5,086 nt of DNA, taken from assembly GCA_022563215.1 (NCBI GenBank), contig JADFNT010000151.1, positions 1 through 5,086 on the forward strand, in the 5' to 3' direction. Made by a program: the position numbers and the translations under genes. This document shows, piece after piece, positions 1-5,019 of this stretch; the stretch's first letter is position 1, and each line of letters opens with the position of its first letter. The notes under the pieces were generated by a model that worked only from the letters and a program-made list of their open reading frames with translations, did no database searches and was not told the origin of the DNA. This DNA is from Pseudomonadota bacterium (GTDB lineage: Bacteria; Pseudomonadota; Alphaproteobacteria; Rhodospirillales; Casp-alpha2).

Positions 1-1151
1 CCGCGGTCATTGAACAGGATCATGCCGGAATCGGGGGAATAGGCCCGCATGATGCATTTAGAAACGCTCGTTTTGCCGCTGCCGCTTTCACCGATCAGCC
101 CGAAACACTCGCCGCGCTTGATCGAAAAACTGACGTCCTTGACGGCTTCGACGACGGTCTGTTTTCCGGTCCCGAAAAAGCTGCCCTTGCGGGTGCGGAA
201 GCTTTTATAGATGTTCTTGACCTCCAGCATCGGCCGGTCGTCGTTGGCCTCTTCCGGCCACGGCTGGCGGTCGGAAATCAGCGGCCCCAGCTCGAAATCG
301 ATGTCGGTGACGGGAACCAGACGCTGGTTGTCCTTCATGCCGAACTGCGGCACCGCCGAAAACAACGCCTTCAGGTAGGGATGGCGGGAATCGCCGAAAA
401 TGTCCTCGATGGTGCCGCTTTCCATGACCTTGCCCTGGTGGACGACCACCACTTCGTCGGCCAGATTGGCGACGACGCCGAGATCATGGGTAATCAGCAG
501 CACCGCCAGGCCGAGTTCCTGGCGCAGATCCTTGATCAATTTCAGAATCTGCGCCTGCACCGAAACGTCCAGCGCCGTCGTCGATTCATCGGCGATGACG
601 AGGCTGGGCCGGCACACCAGGGCCATGGCGATCATCGCCCGCTGCCTGAGCCCGCCCGAAAGCTCGAACGGGTAAAGCCCCATGGCGTCGGCCGGATCGG
701 GAAATCCGACCAGGCTGAGCATCTGTTCGGTCTGCTCCAGGCCCTCTTTGCGGCTGACGTCCCCATGCAGGAAAAGCGACTCGCTGACCTGGTCGCCGAT
801 GGTATGCAGGTGCGAAAAAGACGCCATGGCGTCCTGGAAGATCATCGAGATATACCTGCCGCGGATCGACCGCATTTGCTCGCTTTCGGGGTTCAGTTTG
901 GCGAGGTCGATGGGTTCTCCCCAGTAATTCGGCTCATAAAACAGGATTTCGCCGCCGACAATCCGGGCCTTGGCCGGTAACAACCCCATGATCGCCTGGG
1001 CGGTGACCGATTTCCCCGAACCCGACTCGCCGACCAAGGCAACGATCGTCCCCGGACGAACGGAGAAAGAGAAATCCATGACCGCGTGAACGACGCCACG
1101 GGGGATTTCAAAATCAATTTGCAGGTTATTGATCTTCAGAAGGTCGGTCAC
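1..1151 (-). CDS. Fused Opp/Dpp-type peptide ABC transporter ATPase (two NBDs), 3' end outside the window
   Basis: ATP-hydrolysing cytoplasmic subunit of a peptide/opine/nickel-type ABC importer; 383 residues are visible and the frame is open at the left edge. The first nucleotide-binding domain (about 4-265) is complete: Walker A GESGSGKS at 41-48, Q-loop Q106, signature LSGGLRQR at 164-171, Walker B LVIADE at 184-189 followed by STTALD, and switch histidine in LLITHD at 218-223. It ends in the RHPYLKAL motif (256-263) typical of OppD/DppD. After a linker of about 40 residues a second domain begins (LEVKNIYKSF, 309-318), with Walker A GESGSGKT at 354-361. This tandem DppD-DppF arrangement is known from YejF and GsiA. 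The start is GTG at 1151: an in-frame stop lies at 1193-1191 and no other start codon sits between; a weak GGA precedes it. Odd points are Ser190 where DEPT is usual and Leu168 where Met or Gln is usual. The substrate cannot be deduced. Permease genes are not visible and would have to lie outside the window. Confidence 0.93.
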   Translation of the reverse strand, partial: MTDLLKINNLQIDFEIPRGVVHAVMDFSFSVRPGTIVALVGESGSGKSVTAQAIMGLLPAKARIVGGEILFYEPNYWGEPIDLAKLNPESEQMRSIRGRYISMIFQDAMASFSHLHTIGDQVSESLFLHGDVSRKEGLEQTEQMLSLVGFPDPADAMGLYPFELSGGLRQRAMIAMALVCRPSLVIADESTTALDVSVQAQILKLIKDLRQELGLAVLLITHDLGVVANLADEVVVVHQGKVMESGTIEDIFGDSRHPYLKALFSAVPQFGMKDNQRLVPVTDIDFELGPLISDRQPWPEEANDDRPMLEVKNIYKSFRTRKGSFFGTGKQTVVEAVKDVSFSIKRGECFGLIGESGSGKTSVSKCIMRAYSPDSGMILFNDR

Positions 1152-1219
1152 GGATTGTCCGGTGGGCCGAAGATTTGCCGATGAGGGAAGTCATTGATTG
1201 TTTGTTAAACCCTCGGTTA

Positions 1220-1249
1220 TTGCGGTTGTTTTCCAGGCTGGAATATAGT
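1220..1249 (+). promoter_or_regulatory. Candidate sigma70-type promoter for the acetyltransferase-methyltransferase operon
   Basis: TTGCGG (1220-1225) and TATAGT (1244-1249) are separated by 18 bases inside the AT-rich half of the divergent intergenic region. The start of transcription would fall near 1256, giving a leader of about 100 bases before the ATG at 1355. The match is reasonable but unproven. No equally good promoter was found for the leftward ABC gene. Confidence 0.35.
1231..1243. promoter_or_regulatory. Perfect 13-base palindrome, operator-like
   Basis: TTCCAG-G-CTGGAA is a perfect inverted repeat (6-base arms, 1-base centre). It lies wholly within the spacer of the candidate promoter and abuts its -10 hexamer. 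A dimeric repressor bound there would block RNA polymerase. A palindrome of this length could arise by chance, so its role as an operator is inferred from position only. Confidence 0.3.
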
Positions 1250-1311
1250 TGTTTTTTGGCGGCTGAAATACAGGTAATTTCGCTAAAATCGCATTTCGAC
1301 GCTTGTCAAAC

Positions 1312-1339
1312 GGGGCCCTTGGGGGCCAGGGGGCCGGGG
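1312..1339 (+). promoter_or_regulatory. G-quadruplex motif in the 5' leader of the acetyltransferase-like gene
   Basis: Four G tracts of 4, 5, 5 and 4 bases (1312-1315, 1321-1325, 1329-1333, 1336-1339) are separated by loops of 5, 3 and 2 bases, which satisfies the usual G-quadruplex consensus. It lies on the coding strand, so the mRNA leader would carry it, ending 15 bases before the ATG at 1355. The same bases can instead form a GGCCC/GGGCC hairpin (1314-1318 with 1323-1327). No clear Shine-Dalgarno site is present beside it, so either fold could limit translation. Folding in the cell is not shown. Confidence 0.4.
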
Positions 1340-1354
1340 CTCAGCCTTTCCAAA

Positions 1355-1804
1355 ATGGATGTAAACAGGATTTCGTTCGACAAACTGAAAGCCTATTGGG
1401 TTGAGGTCGATCATTTCGGCGTCGCCGGCAAGAAATTCCGCAACGTCGTCCGCAGCCTCGGCGATTACCGGTCCACCCTCGCCGATCCTGCCCGGTTTTC
1501 CTACGGTCTATTCGATTCCGGAGAACTGATCGGGGTCACCCATCTGGTGCAATGGGACGAGGATTGGCTGCGGTACCGGACGTTGAATATCCGCCAGGCC
1601 TACCGCAGCCGGGACCTCGGCTGGTATCTGCTGAGGATGGCGGTGGCCCAGGACTGGAAGGATAGAGTGCTGGCCCCCACTTACGTTTTCGGCTGGGTCC
1701 GGCGCGGACATCAGGCGTGGTCGATTGCCCACGGCTTCACCCCCGCCGACGGAAGGTGGGTGGACGGCCATATCGCCATGATCAAGCCATTGGCTGAGTT
1801 TTAA
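1355..1804 (+). CDS. Putative GNAT-like N-acetyltransferase
   Basis: A 149-residue protein that I assign tentatively to the GNAT acyl-CoA-dependent acetyltransferases. Visible GNAT-like order: a beta hairpin (SYGLFDSGELIGVTHLVQW, 49-67), then a strand (RTLNI, 75-79) leading into a helix with a degenerate acetyl-CoA loop (RSRDLGWYLL, 84-93). Next come strand YVFGWV (110-115) and a helix ending in AHGF (125-128), the place where GNATs usually have 'Y...GF'. The canonical Q/RxxGxG/A loop is imperfect, so the fold is likely but the activity is uncertain. The same frame stays open upstream to an ATG at 1175, but those 60 residues run through the AT-rich promoter region and G-rich leader and do not look coding, so ATG 1355 is preferred. 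It is the first gene of a probable four-gene plus-strand operon; the methyltransferase gene begins 16 bases after its stop. Confidence 0.6.
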   Translation: MDVNRISFDKLKAYWVEVDHFGVAGKKFRNVVRSLGDYRSTLADPARFSYGLFDSGELIGVTHLVQWDEDWLRYRTLNIRQAYRSRDLGWYLLRMAVAQDWKDRVLAPTYVFGWVRRGHQAWSIAHGFTPADGRWVDGHIAMIKPLAEF

Positions 1805-1820
1805 TGCTATATGGTCGGGC

Positions 1821-2381
1821 ATGGAACTGAACGAAAAACACATCGAAAACACCAAGCTGATCGCCAATCGCGCCCGGCTGTTGGAGCATTTCCCGAAAAA
1901 CGCCGTGGTCGCCGAAATCGGCGTCGCCGAGGGCAAGTATTCGGAGAAAATCCTCTCAACAACCAAGCCCAAAGAGCTGCATCTGATCGACATCTGGGAC
2001 TCCGAGCGCTTCGGCGAAACGGCCATGCAGGCGGTCCGGGATAAATTCAAGGAACCGATCGAGGCCGGGCGCGTCGCCGTCCACCGGGGGCTTTCTTTAG
2101 AGGTCTTGCAGGATTTCGAGGACGGCTATTTCGATTGGGTCTACCTGGATACATCGCATCGCTACCGCGATACCCTGGACGAGCTGGAATGCTGCCGGTT
2201 GAAGGTCAGGGACGGCGGCTTGATCGCCGGCCATGACTATGCGTCGGGAAACATCGAAAGCGGGCTTCGCTACGGCGTCGTCGAGGCGGTCAACGAATTC
2301 TGCAACAAGCACGATTGGCGATTGGTGTACCTGACCAACGAAGCCAGGCGGTATCTGTCGTTCGCCATCACCAAGGCTTGA
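1821..2381 (+). CDS. Class I SAM-dependent methyltransferase (Methyltransf_24-like)
   Basis: A 186-residue Rossmann-fold methyltransferase. Motif I is VAEIGVAEGKYSEKIL (30-45), where the glycine loop binds S-adenosylmethionine. The acidic end of strand 2 is LHLIDIWD (53-60). The strand 4 motif FDWVYLDTSH (104-113) and LIAGHDY (134-140) supply Asp110, His113, His138 and Asp139. This is the arrangement seen in Methyltransf_24 and cephalosporin- or macrocin-type O-methyltransferases, several of which use a divalent metal. O-methylation of a sugar or similar hydroxylated substrate is therefore plausible, but it is inferred. The protein is soluble, with no signal peptide or membrane segment. ATG 1821 is used although it lacks a good Shine-Dalgarno site; the short gap after the preceding gene suggests coupled translation. 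The out-of-frame ATGs at 1804 and 1811 are not used. Confidence 0.85.
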   Translation: MELNEKHIENTKLIANRARLLEHFPKNAVVAEIGVAEGKYSEKILSTTKPKELHLIDIWDSERFGETAMQAVRDKFKEPIEAGRVAVHRGLSLEVLQDFEDGYFDWVYLDTSHRYRDTLDELECCRLKVRDGGLIAGHDYASGNIESGLRYGVVEAVNEFCNKHDWRLVYLTNEARRYLSFAITKA

Positions 2382-2400
2382 GCGGCGCCGGGAAACGACG

Positions 2401-2408
2401 GGGGAGGA
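2401..2408 (+). promoter_or_regulatory. Strong Shine-Dalgarno site fixing a TTG start
   Basis: GGGGAGGA, with core GGAGG at 2403-2407, sits 6 bases before TTG 2414. It is the best ribosome binding site in the plus-strand operon and decides the start of the second methyltransferase. Confidence 0.75.
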
Positions 2409-2413
2409 CAAGG

Positions 2414-3085
2414 TTGAGAAAGAAATTCCGCGCCGGGATCGTCTGGCTATCCAAGCTGCTTTCGCGCCAGGGCCTTTATCCGTTCCTTAAGGGGGAATTT
2501 TCCCAAATTCCCGAAGGCGCCCGGGTGCTCAACGTCGGCGCCGGCGGCGTCATCGGCGAAATGCTCGACGCCCATGCCGGGGCCCGGTCCCTGGAGGTGT
2601 TGAGCATCGACATCGATTCCGACCGCGGCCCCGACATCGTCGGCGACATTTCGGACCATGACTTCGGCGAGCGCCGTTTCAGCGCCGTCGTCATGTCGGA
2701 GGTCCTGGAGCACATCCGCACCCCCGACAAAGCGATCCAGGCCGTCCACGCGGTCCTGGAGCCGGGCGGCCGCCTGATCCTGTCGACGCCGTTCATTTTC
2801 CCCATTCACGACCGTCCCCACGATTATTACCGTTTCACCCGTTACGGCCTGGAATGGCTACTCCGCGATTTTTCCGAGGTCACGGTGACGGAGCGCAATT
2901 CGTGGGCCGAGGCCATAAACGTGCTGTTGGTGCGGCTGATCAAGGAAAAGAACCCCCTGTGCCGGCTGGCGGCGCCGTTGATCGTCGTCCTGGCGCTGGC
3001 CATGGCGCCGGTGGCCATGATCCTGGGCGCCATCGTCAGGACCGATTTCATCACCTCCGGGTACGTGGTGCGGGCGGTCAAATAA
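2414..3085 (+). CDS. Class I SAM-dependent methyltransferase with C-terminal hydrophobic segment
   Basis: A 223-residue protein of the Methyltransf_11/23 type. Motif I is RVLNVGAGGVIGEML (37-51). The acidic end of strand 2 is LSIDID (63-68), followed by VGDI (76-79). Strand 4 is FSAVVMSEVLEHI (89-101) and the post-motif is LEPGGRLILSTPF (115-127). Next comes IHDRPHDYYRFTRYGLEWLL (131-150), a stretch common in methyltransferases of surface-polysaccharide clusters. Residues 186-208 are strongly hydrophobic (AAPLIVVLALAMAPVAMILG and following) between Arg184 and Arg209, so the enzyme may be anchored to or dipped into the inner membrane. The start is TTG 2414 behind a strong ribosome binding site. 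A longer in-frame start at ATG 2315 would overlap the preceding gene by 67 bases and add 33 residues of non-family sequence, so it is rejected. The substrate is unknown; a membrane-associated lipid or glycan acceptor is an inference. Confidence 0.85.
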   Translation: MRKKFRAGIVWLSKLLSRQGLYPFLKGEFSQIPEGARVLNVGAGGVIGEMLDAHAGARSLEVLSIDIDSDRGPDIVGDISDHDFGERRFSAVVMSEVLEHIRTPDKAIQAVHAVLEPGGRLILSTPFIFPIHDRPHDYYRFTRYGLEWLLRDFSEVTVTERNSWAEAINVLLVRLIKEKNPLCRLAAPLIVVLALAMAPVAMILGAIVRTDFITSGYVVRAVK

Positions 3086-3106
3086 GGGGGTTATATTGAG
3101 GACAGG

Positions 3107-3961
3107 ATGAACAACGCCATGGACAACGACAACAACATCCGCCCCGGCGGCGGCGTCGAGGCGCGCCTGATTGAAATCGACGCCAGCGGCTTCGGGCCCC
3201 TGGTGCGCCTGCGCAAGGCCGTCATCGACGCCCTGGTGGCGCGGCGCAACCGCCTGGCCGAGGCGAGGCTGCGGGGCATGACCGGGCTGTGGTCGAAGAT
3301 GCAGGAATACGCCCAGGGGTCGGCCGTGACCGGGGCTTCGATGTCCGATTATTTGACCCTTTACGAACAGGTCCGAAAATGGCGGCCGGTGGAGATTCTG
3401 GAGCTCGGCACCGGCATTTCGACCGTCGTCCTGGCCTATGCGCTCAGGCAAAACGAGGCCGGGGGCGGAGCCCGGGGCCGCGTCACCTCGATGGAGGAAG
3501 ACCCGGCCTGGCACAAGCAGGCCGGCCAAAACCTGCCCGGCGACCTCAGGCCCTATGTCGACCTGATCCACAGCCCCAAGGTCGACGGTTTCTACAAGAT
3601 GTTCCGCGGCGTCCAGTACGAAAGCATCCCCGAGCGCGCCTATGACTTCGTTTTCTCCGATGGGCCCGACCGGTTTTCCCCCGTCAACGGCGACAAGCTG
3701 TTCAACCTCGACCTGATTCAGGTGGTGCGGCGCTCCGATACGCCGATCCGCGCCGTCGTCGACAACCACTACCTGACGTTCTATGTGCTGCAGAAGGTGT
3801 TCGGGCCCAAACGGGCGCGCTACTCCGTCCGCCACAAGCTGATGTTCGTCGGCCCGGTGACGAAAAAGGACGTCGGCCGGTTGAAGCGCGAGAACTTCCT
3901 GCCCGACCTGCGGCTGCTCAAGGATACGGAATTGAAGCTGCGGATGGCCCGCGACGATTAG
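3107..3961 (+). CDS. Class I SAM-dependent methyltransferase-like protein
   Basis: A 284-residue protein whose centre is a Rossmann-fold methyltransferase core. Motif I is ILELGTGISTVVLAYAL (97-113). The acidic end of strand 2 is VTSMEEDPAW (126-135), and YDFVFSDGPDRF (179-190) resembles the strand 4 motif of Methyltransf_24 and FkbM-like proteins. VVDNHYLTFYVLQ (217-229) follows the core. About 90 residues precede motif I. They include a basic, Arg-rich helical region (LVRLRKAVIDALVARRNRLA, 32-51) with no assigned function. The predicted protein is soluble. The start is ATG 3107, 4 bases after GAGGA (3098-3102); an in-frame ATG at 3119 is a possible alternative. The gene lies 21 bases after the preceding methyltransferase and is the last gene of the run, ending 16 bases before a convergent gene. 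The catalytic substrate is unknown. Distinct motifs show it is not a simple duplicate of either upstream enzyme. Confidence 0.8.
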   Translation: MNNAMDNDNNIRPGGGVEARLIEIDASGFGPLVRLRKAVIDALVARRNRLAEARLRGMTGLWSKMQEYAQGSAVTGASMSDYLTLYEQVRKWRPVEILELGTGISTVVLAYALRQNEAGGGARGRVTSMEEDPAWHKQAGQNLPGDLRPYVDLIHSPKVDGFYKMFRGVQYESIPERAYDFVFSDGPDRFSPVNGDKLFNLDLIQVVRRSDTPIRAVVDNHYLTFYVLQKVFGPKRARYSVRHKLMFVGPVTKKDVGRLKRENFLPDLRLLKDTELKLRMARDD

Positions 3962-3967
3962 GCTCTA

Positions 3968-3988
3968 GGTGAAACGGTTATTTCAACC
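3968..3988. terminator. Weak hairpin between convergent genes
   Basis: GGTGAAA (3968-3974) and TTTCAACC (3981-3988) form a short stem with one bulged base around a 6-base loop. It lies in the 16-base gap between the convergent stop codons and overlaps the minus-strand stop. There is no clear T-run, so intrinsic termination is doubtful; it is listed because nothing better ends either transcript. Confidence 0.2.
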
Positions 3989-4325
3989 AGTCCGGCCAGT
4001 AGACGCTCAGCATCTTCGCCAGTTTCGCCAGGTCGTCGGGGTTTTCGAACTTGACCCGATAGCTGCCCCATTTTTCCACCGTTTCCTTATCGGGGATGCC
4101 GATGGTCCAGTTCCCTTCGCAGTTGGCCTCAAGCCACTTGCGCAGCTCCTCAATGTTGTCCTTGGTGGAATATTTGAAGCTATAGTAATGCCCCCGCCGG
4201 CCCGGGAACTGACGCCTTTCCTCGCCCGAGCGAAGCTCGGGGTCAACGTCCCGAGGTTCGGCCTGGCGCTTGTCGATGCCGCCGCGGCGGTCATCGGGTA
4301 TCTTAGGGACTTCGTTTTCGGCCAC
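3978..4325 (-). CDS. Small hypothetical protein with charged N-terminal linker
   Basis: A 115-residue protein that I do not recognise. The first 45 residues are highly charged and low in hydrophobics, with repeated Arg pairs (DDRRGG 11-16, EERRQ 35-39, GRRG 42-45), and are probably disordered. Residues 46-115 look like a small folded alpha/beta domain. They start with HYYSFKY (46-52), continue with helix NIEELRKWLEANC (57-69) and strand WTIGI (73-77), then aromatic-rich KWGSYRVKFENPDD (85-98). A final helix ends in YWPDWLK. There is no signal peptide, membrane segment or catalytic motif. The start is GTG 4325, supported by AGGAG at 4333-4337 with a 7-base spacer. It lies 37 bases downstream of the Gly tRNA on the same strand and may share its transcript. 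An arginine-rich tail could bind nucleic acid or acidic partners, but this is speculation. Confidence 0.75.
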   Translation of the reverse strand: MAENEVPKIPDDRRGGIDKRQAEPRDVDPELRSGEERRQFPGRRGHYYSFKYSTKDNIEELRKWLEANCEGNWTIGIPDKETVEKWGSYRVKFENPDDLAKLAKMLSVYWPDWLK

Positions 4326-4332
4326 GGCCGCA

Positions 4333-4337
4333 CTCCT
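4333..4337 (-). promoter_or_regulatory. Shine-Dalgarno site supporting a GTG start
   Basis: AGGAG on the minus strand lies 7 bases before GTG 4325. It supports translation of the small hypothetical protein from GTG and favours this strand over the overlapping plus-strand frame. Confidence 0.7.
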
Positions 4338-4344
4338 GCAAAGG

Positions 4345-4357
4345 GTTTCCCGGAAAC
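4345..4357 (-). terminator. Small hairpin between the tRNA and the downstream gene
   Basis: GTTTC-CGG-GAAAC makes a 5-base-pair stem with a 3-base loop. It lies 5 bases past the encoded CCA of the tRNA and 7 bases before the Shine-Dalgarno site of the next gene. On the minus strand it is followed by CC and only three T residues, so at best it is a leaky terminator. It could also act as a tRNA 3'-processing or mRNA leader structure. Confidence 0.2.
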
Positions 4358-4362
4358 GGGAT

Positions 4363-4436
4363 TGGAGCGGGCGAGGGGAATCGAACCCCCGTCTAAAGCT
4401 TGGGAAGCTTTCGTTCTACCGTTGAACTACGCCCGC
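4363..4436 (-). tRNA. tRNA-Gly, anticodon CCC
   Basis: A complete 74-base cloverleaf including an encoded CCA (4365-4363). The acceptor stem is GCGGGCG paired with CGCCCGC. The D arm contains GTTCAACGGTAGAAC. The anticodon stem AAAGC/GCTTT encloses the loop TTCCCAA, giving anticodon CCC, which reads GGG. The T arm is GGGGG-TTCGATT-CCCCT with a G-T wobble, and the discriminator base is T. There is no intron and no break. The anticodon loop was read directly; neighbouring isoacceptors differ only at these positions, so the CCC assignment depends on the sequence being accurate there. Confidence 0.96.
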
Positions 4437-4456
4437 GACGGCGATCCGGTCGTTTT

Positions 4457-4485
4457 GGTATAGGCGATCGGCCAAAATCCCGCAA
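4457..4485 (-). promoter_or_regulatory. Sigma70-type promoter for the Gly tRNA
   Basis: On the minus strand, TTGCGG (4485-4480) and TATACC (4462-4457) are separated by exactly 17 bases. The -10 ends 20 bases before the mature tRNA 5' end, which would leave a leader of roughly a dozen bases for RNase P to remove. Position and spacing are what a stable-RNA promoter should show. It may also drive the small hypothetical gene beyond the tRNA. Confidence 0.55.
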
Positions 4486-4500
4486 GGCAAGGCCCGCCGC

Positions 4501-5019
4501 TTAAATGCTCTTGTCGCGCGGATTGAAGAACCTGGGCGCCGGCGGCGGTTTCTTCAGCGGCGGCAGCGGCGGCGGGATGATTTCGACGTTGAGGTCGCCC
4601 CATTCATCGAGGCTGCGGCGCCAGAACGGGTTCCTGAGCACGATGGTGGAATTGCGCTTGACCGCGTCTTCGTAGGCATCTTCCAGTTTCTCCGCCAGTC
4701 TCAGGTTCCAGGGAATTTTGTAGTTCCGGGGTTCCAGCGACCCGTCGAGCCGCAGCCACAGGTAGATCGCCTTGCCCTCGTCAAGGGTGATGGCCAACAG
4801 AAGCGCCTTGTCGGTGTTCCTCTCGTACCATTCGAAGCTCATCGGCTTGGGCTTGCTCAGCAACTCGGTCAGTTCGACGTAGGCAACGGGGATGAACAGC
4901 AAGGTGACGGTGACCGCCAGCACCCGGACCCGGGCCGGGCGCGGGGCCCAGATGGCGATAGAGGCGAGGGCGGCGGCAATCCCCGTCGCGCCGGCAAAGA
5001 CAAAAAACAGAATATCCAT
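4501..5019 (-). CDS. Two-TM hypothetical protein with probable periplasmic domain and Pro-rich tail
   Basis: A 172-residue protein I cannot name. Two membrane segments occupy about 3-25 (ILFFVFAGATGIAAALASIA and following) and 33-54 (VLAVTVTLLFIPVAYVELTE and following). They are joined by a short loop with Arg27, Arg30 and Arg32. By the positive-inside rule the loop is cytoplasmic and both ends face the periplasm. Residues 60-145 form a soluble domain with hydrophobic strands (KALLLAITL 71-79, KAIYLWLRL 83-91), then EPRNYKIPWNLRLAEKLEDA (96-115) and a helix. A proline-rich tail follows (PPPLPPLKKPPPAP, 149-162), ending in FFNPRDKSI. There is no catalytic motif. The start is ATG 5019, preceded by AAGGTG at 5030-5025. 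The start overlaps the stop of the upstream frame as TAATG, so translation is probably coupled and the two products may act together. No clear terminator lies between its stop and the tRNA promoter. Confidence 0.8.
   Translation of the reverse strand: MDILFFVFAGATGIAAALASIAIWAPRPARVRVLAVTVTLLFIPVAYVELTELLSKPKPMSFEWYERNTDKALLLAITLDEGKAIYLWLRLDGSLEPRNYKIPWNLRLAEKLEDAYEDAVKRNSTIVLRNPFWRRSLDEWGDLNVEIIPPPLPPLKKPPPAPRFFNPRDKSI

Noticed and set aside
381..980. Plus-strand open frame of 199 codons opposite the ABC ATPase
   Set aside because: It is antisense to a frame with intact Walker A, signature and Walker B motifs. Its His/Asp/Arg-rich composition is typical of antisense translation in GC-rich DNA.
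1152..1219. Promoter for the leftward ABC ATPase gene
   Set aside because: Several AT-rich hexamers exist on the minus strand, but none pair with a -35 at 16-18 bases well enough to report.
1303..1308. TTGTCA as a second -35 element for the operon
   Set aside because: The position 17 bases downstream falls in the G-rich repeat and has no -10-like sequence.
1508..2050. Minus-strand open frame of 180 codons across the acetyltransferase-like gene and the first methyltransferase
   Set aside because: It crosses an operon junction on the opposite strand and shows no recognisable motif.
2858..3835. Minus-strand open frame of 325 codons across the second and third methyltransferase genes
   Set aside because: It runs antisense across two genes with clear motifs and ribosome binding sites. 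It has no domain I recognise, and long antisense frames are expected at this GC content.
4363..4436. Gly tRNA as an integration site for a mobile element
   Set aside because: No integrase is present, and I see no second copy of the tRNA 3' end within the window to serve as an att repeat.
3969..4463. Plus-strand open frame of 164 codons over the small hypothetical gene and the tRNA
   Set aside because: Its end translates the antisense of the Gly tRNA (ARGIEPPSKAWEAFVLPLNY), a familiar spurious product. The minus-strand gene has a better ribosome binding site.
4463..4473. GGCGATCGGCC as an operator or site-specific palindrome
   Set aside because: It is an imperfect inverted repeat and lies in the tRNA promoter spacer with GC-rich neighbours; a chance match is likely.
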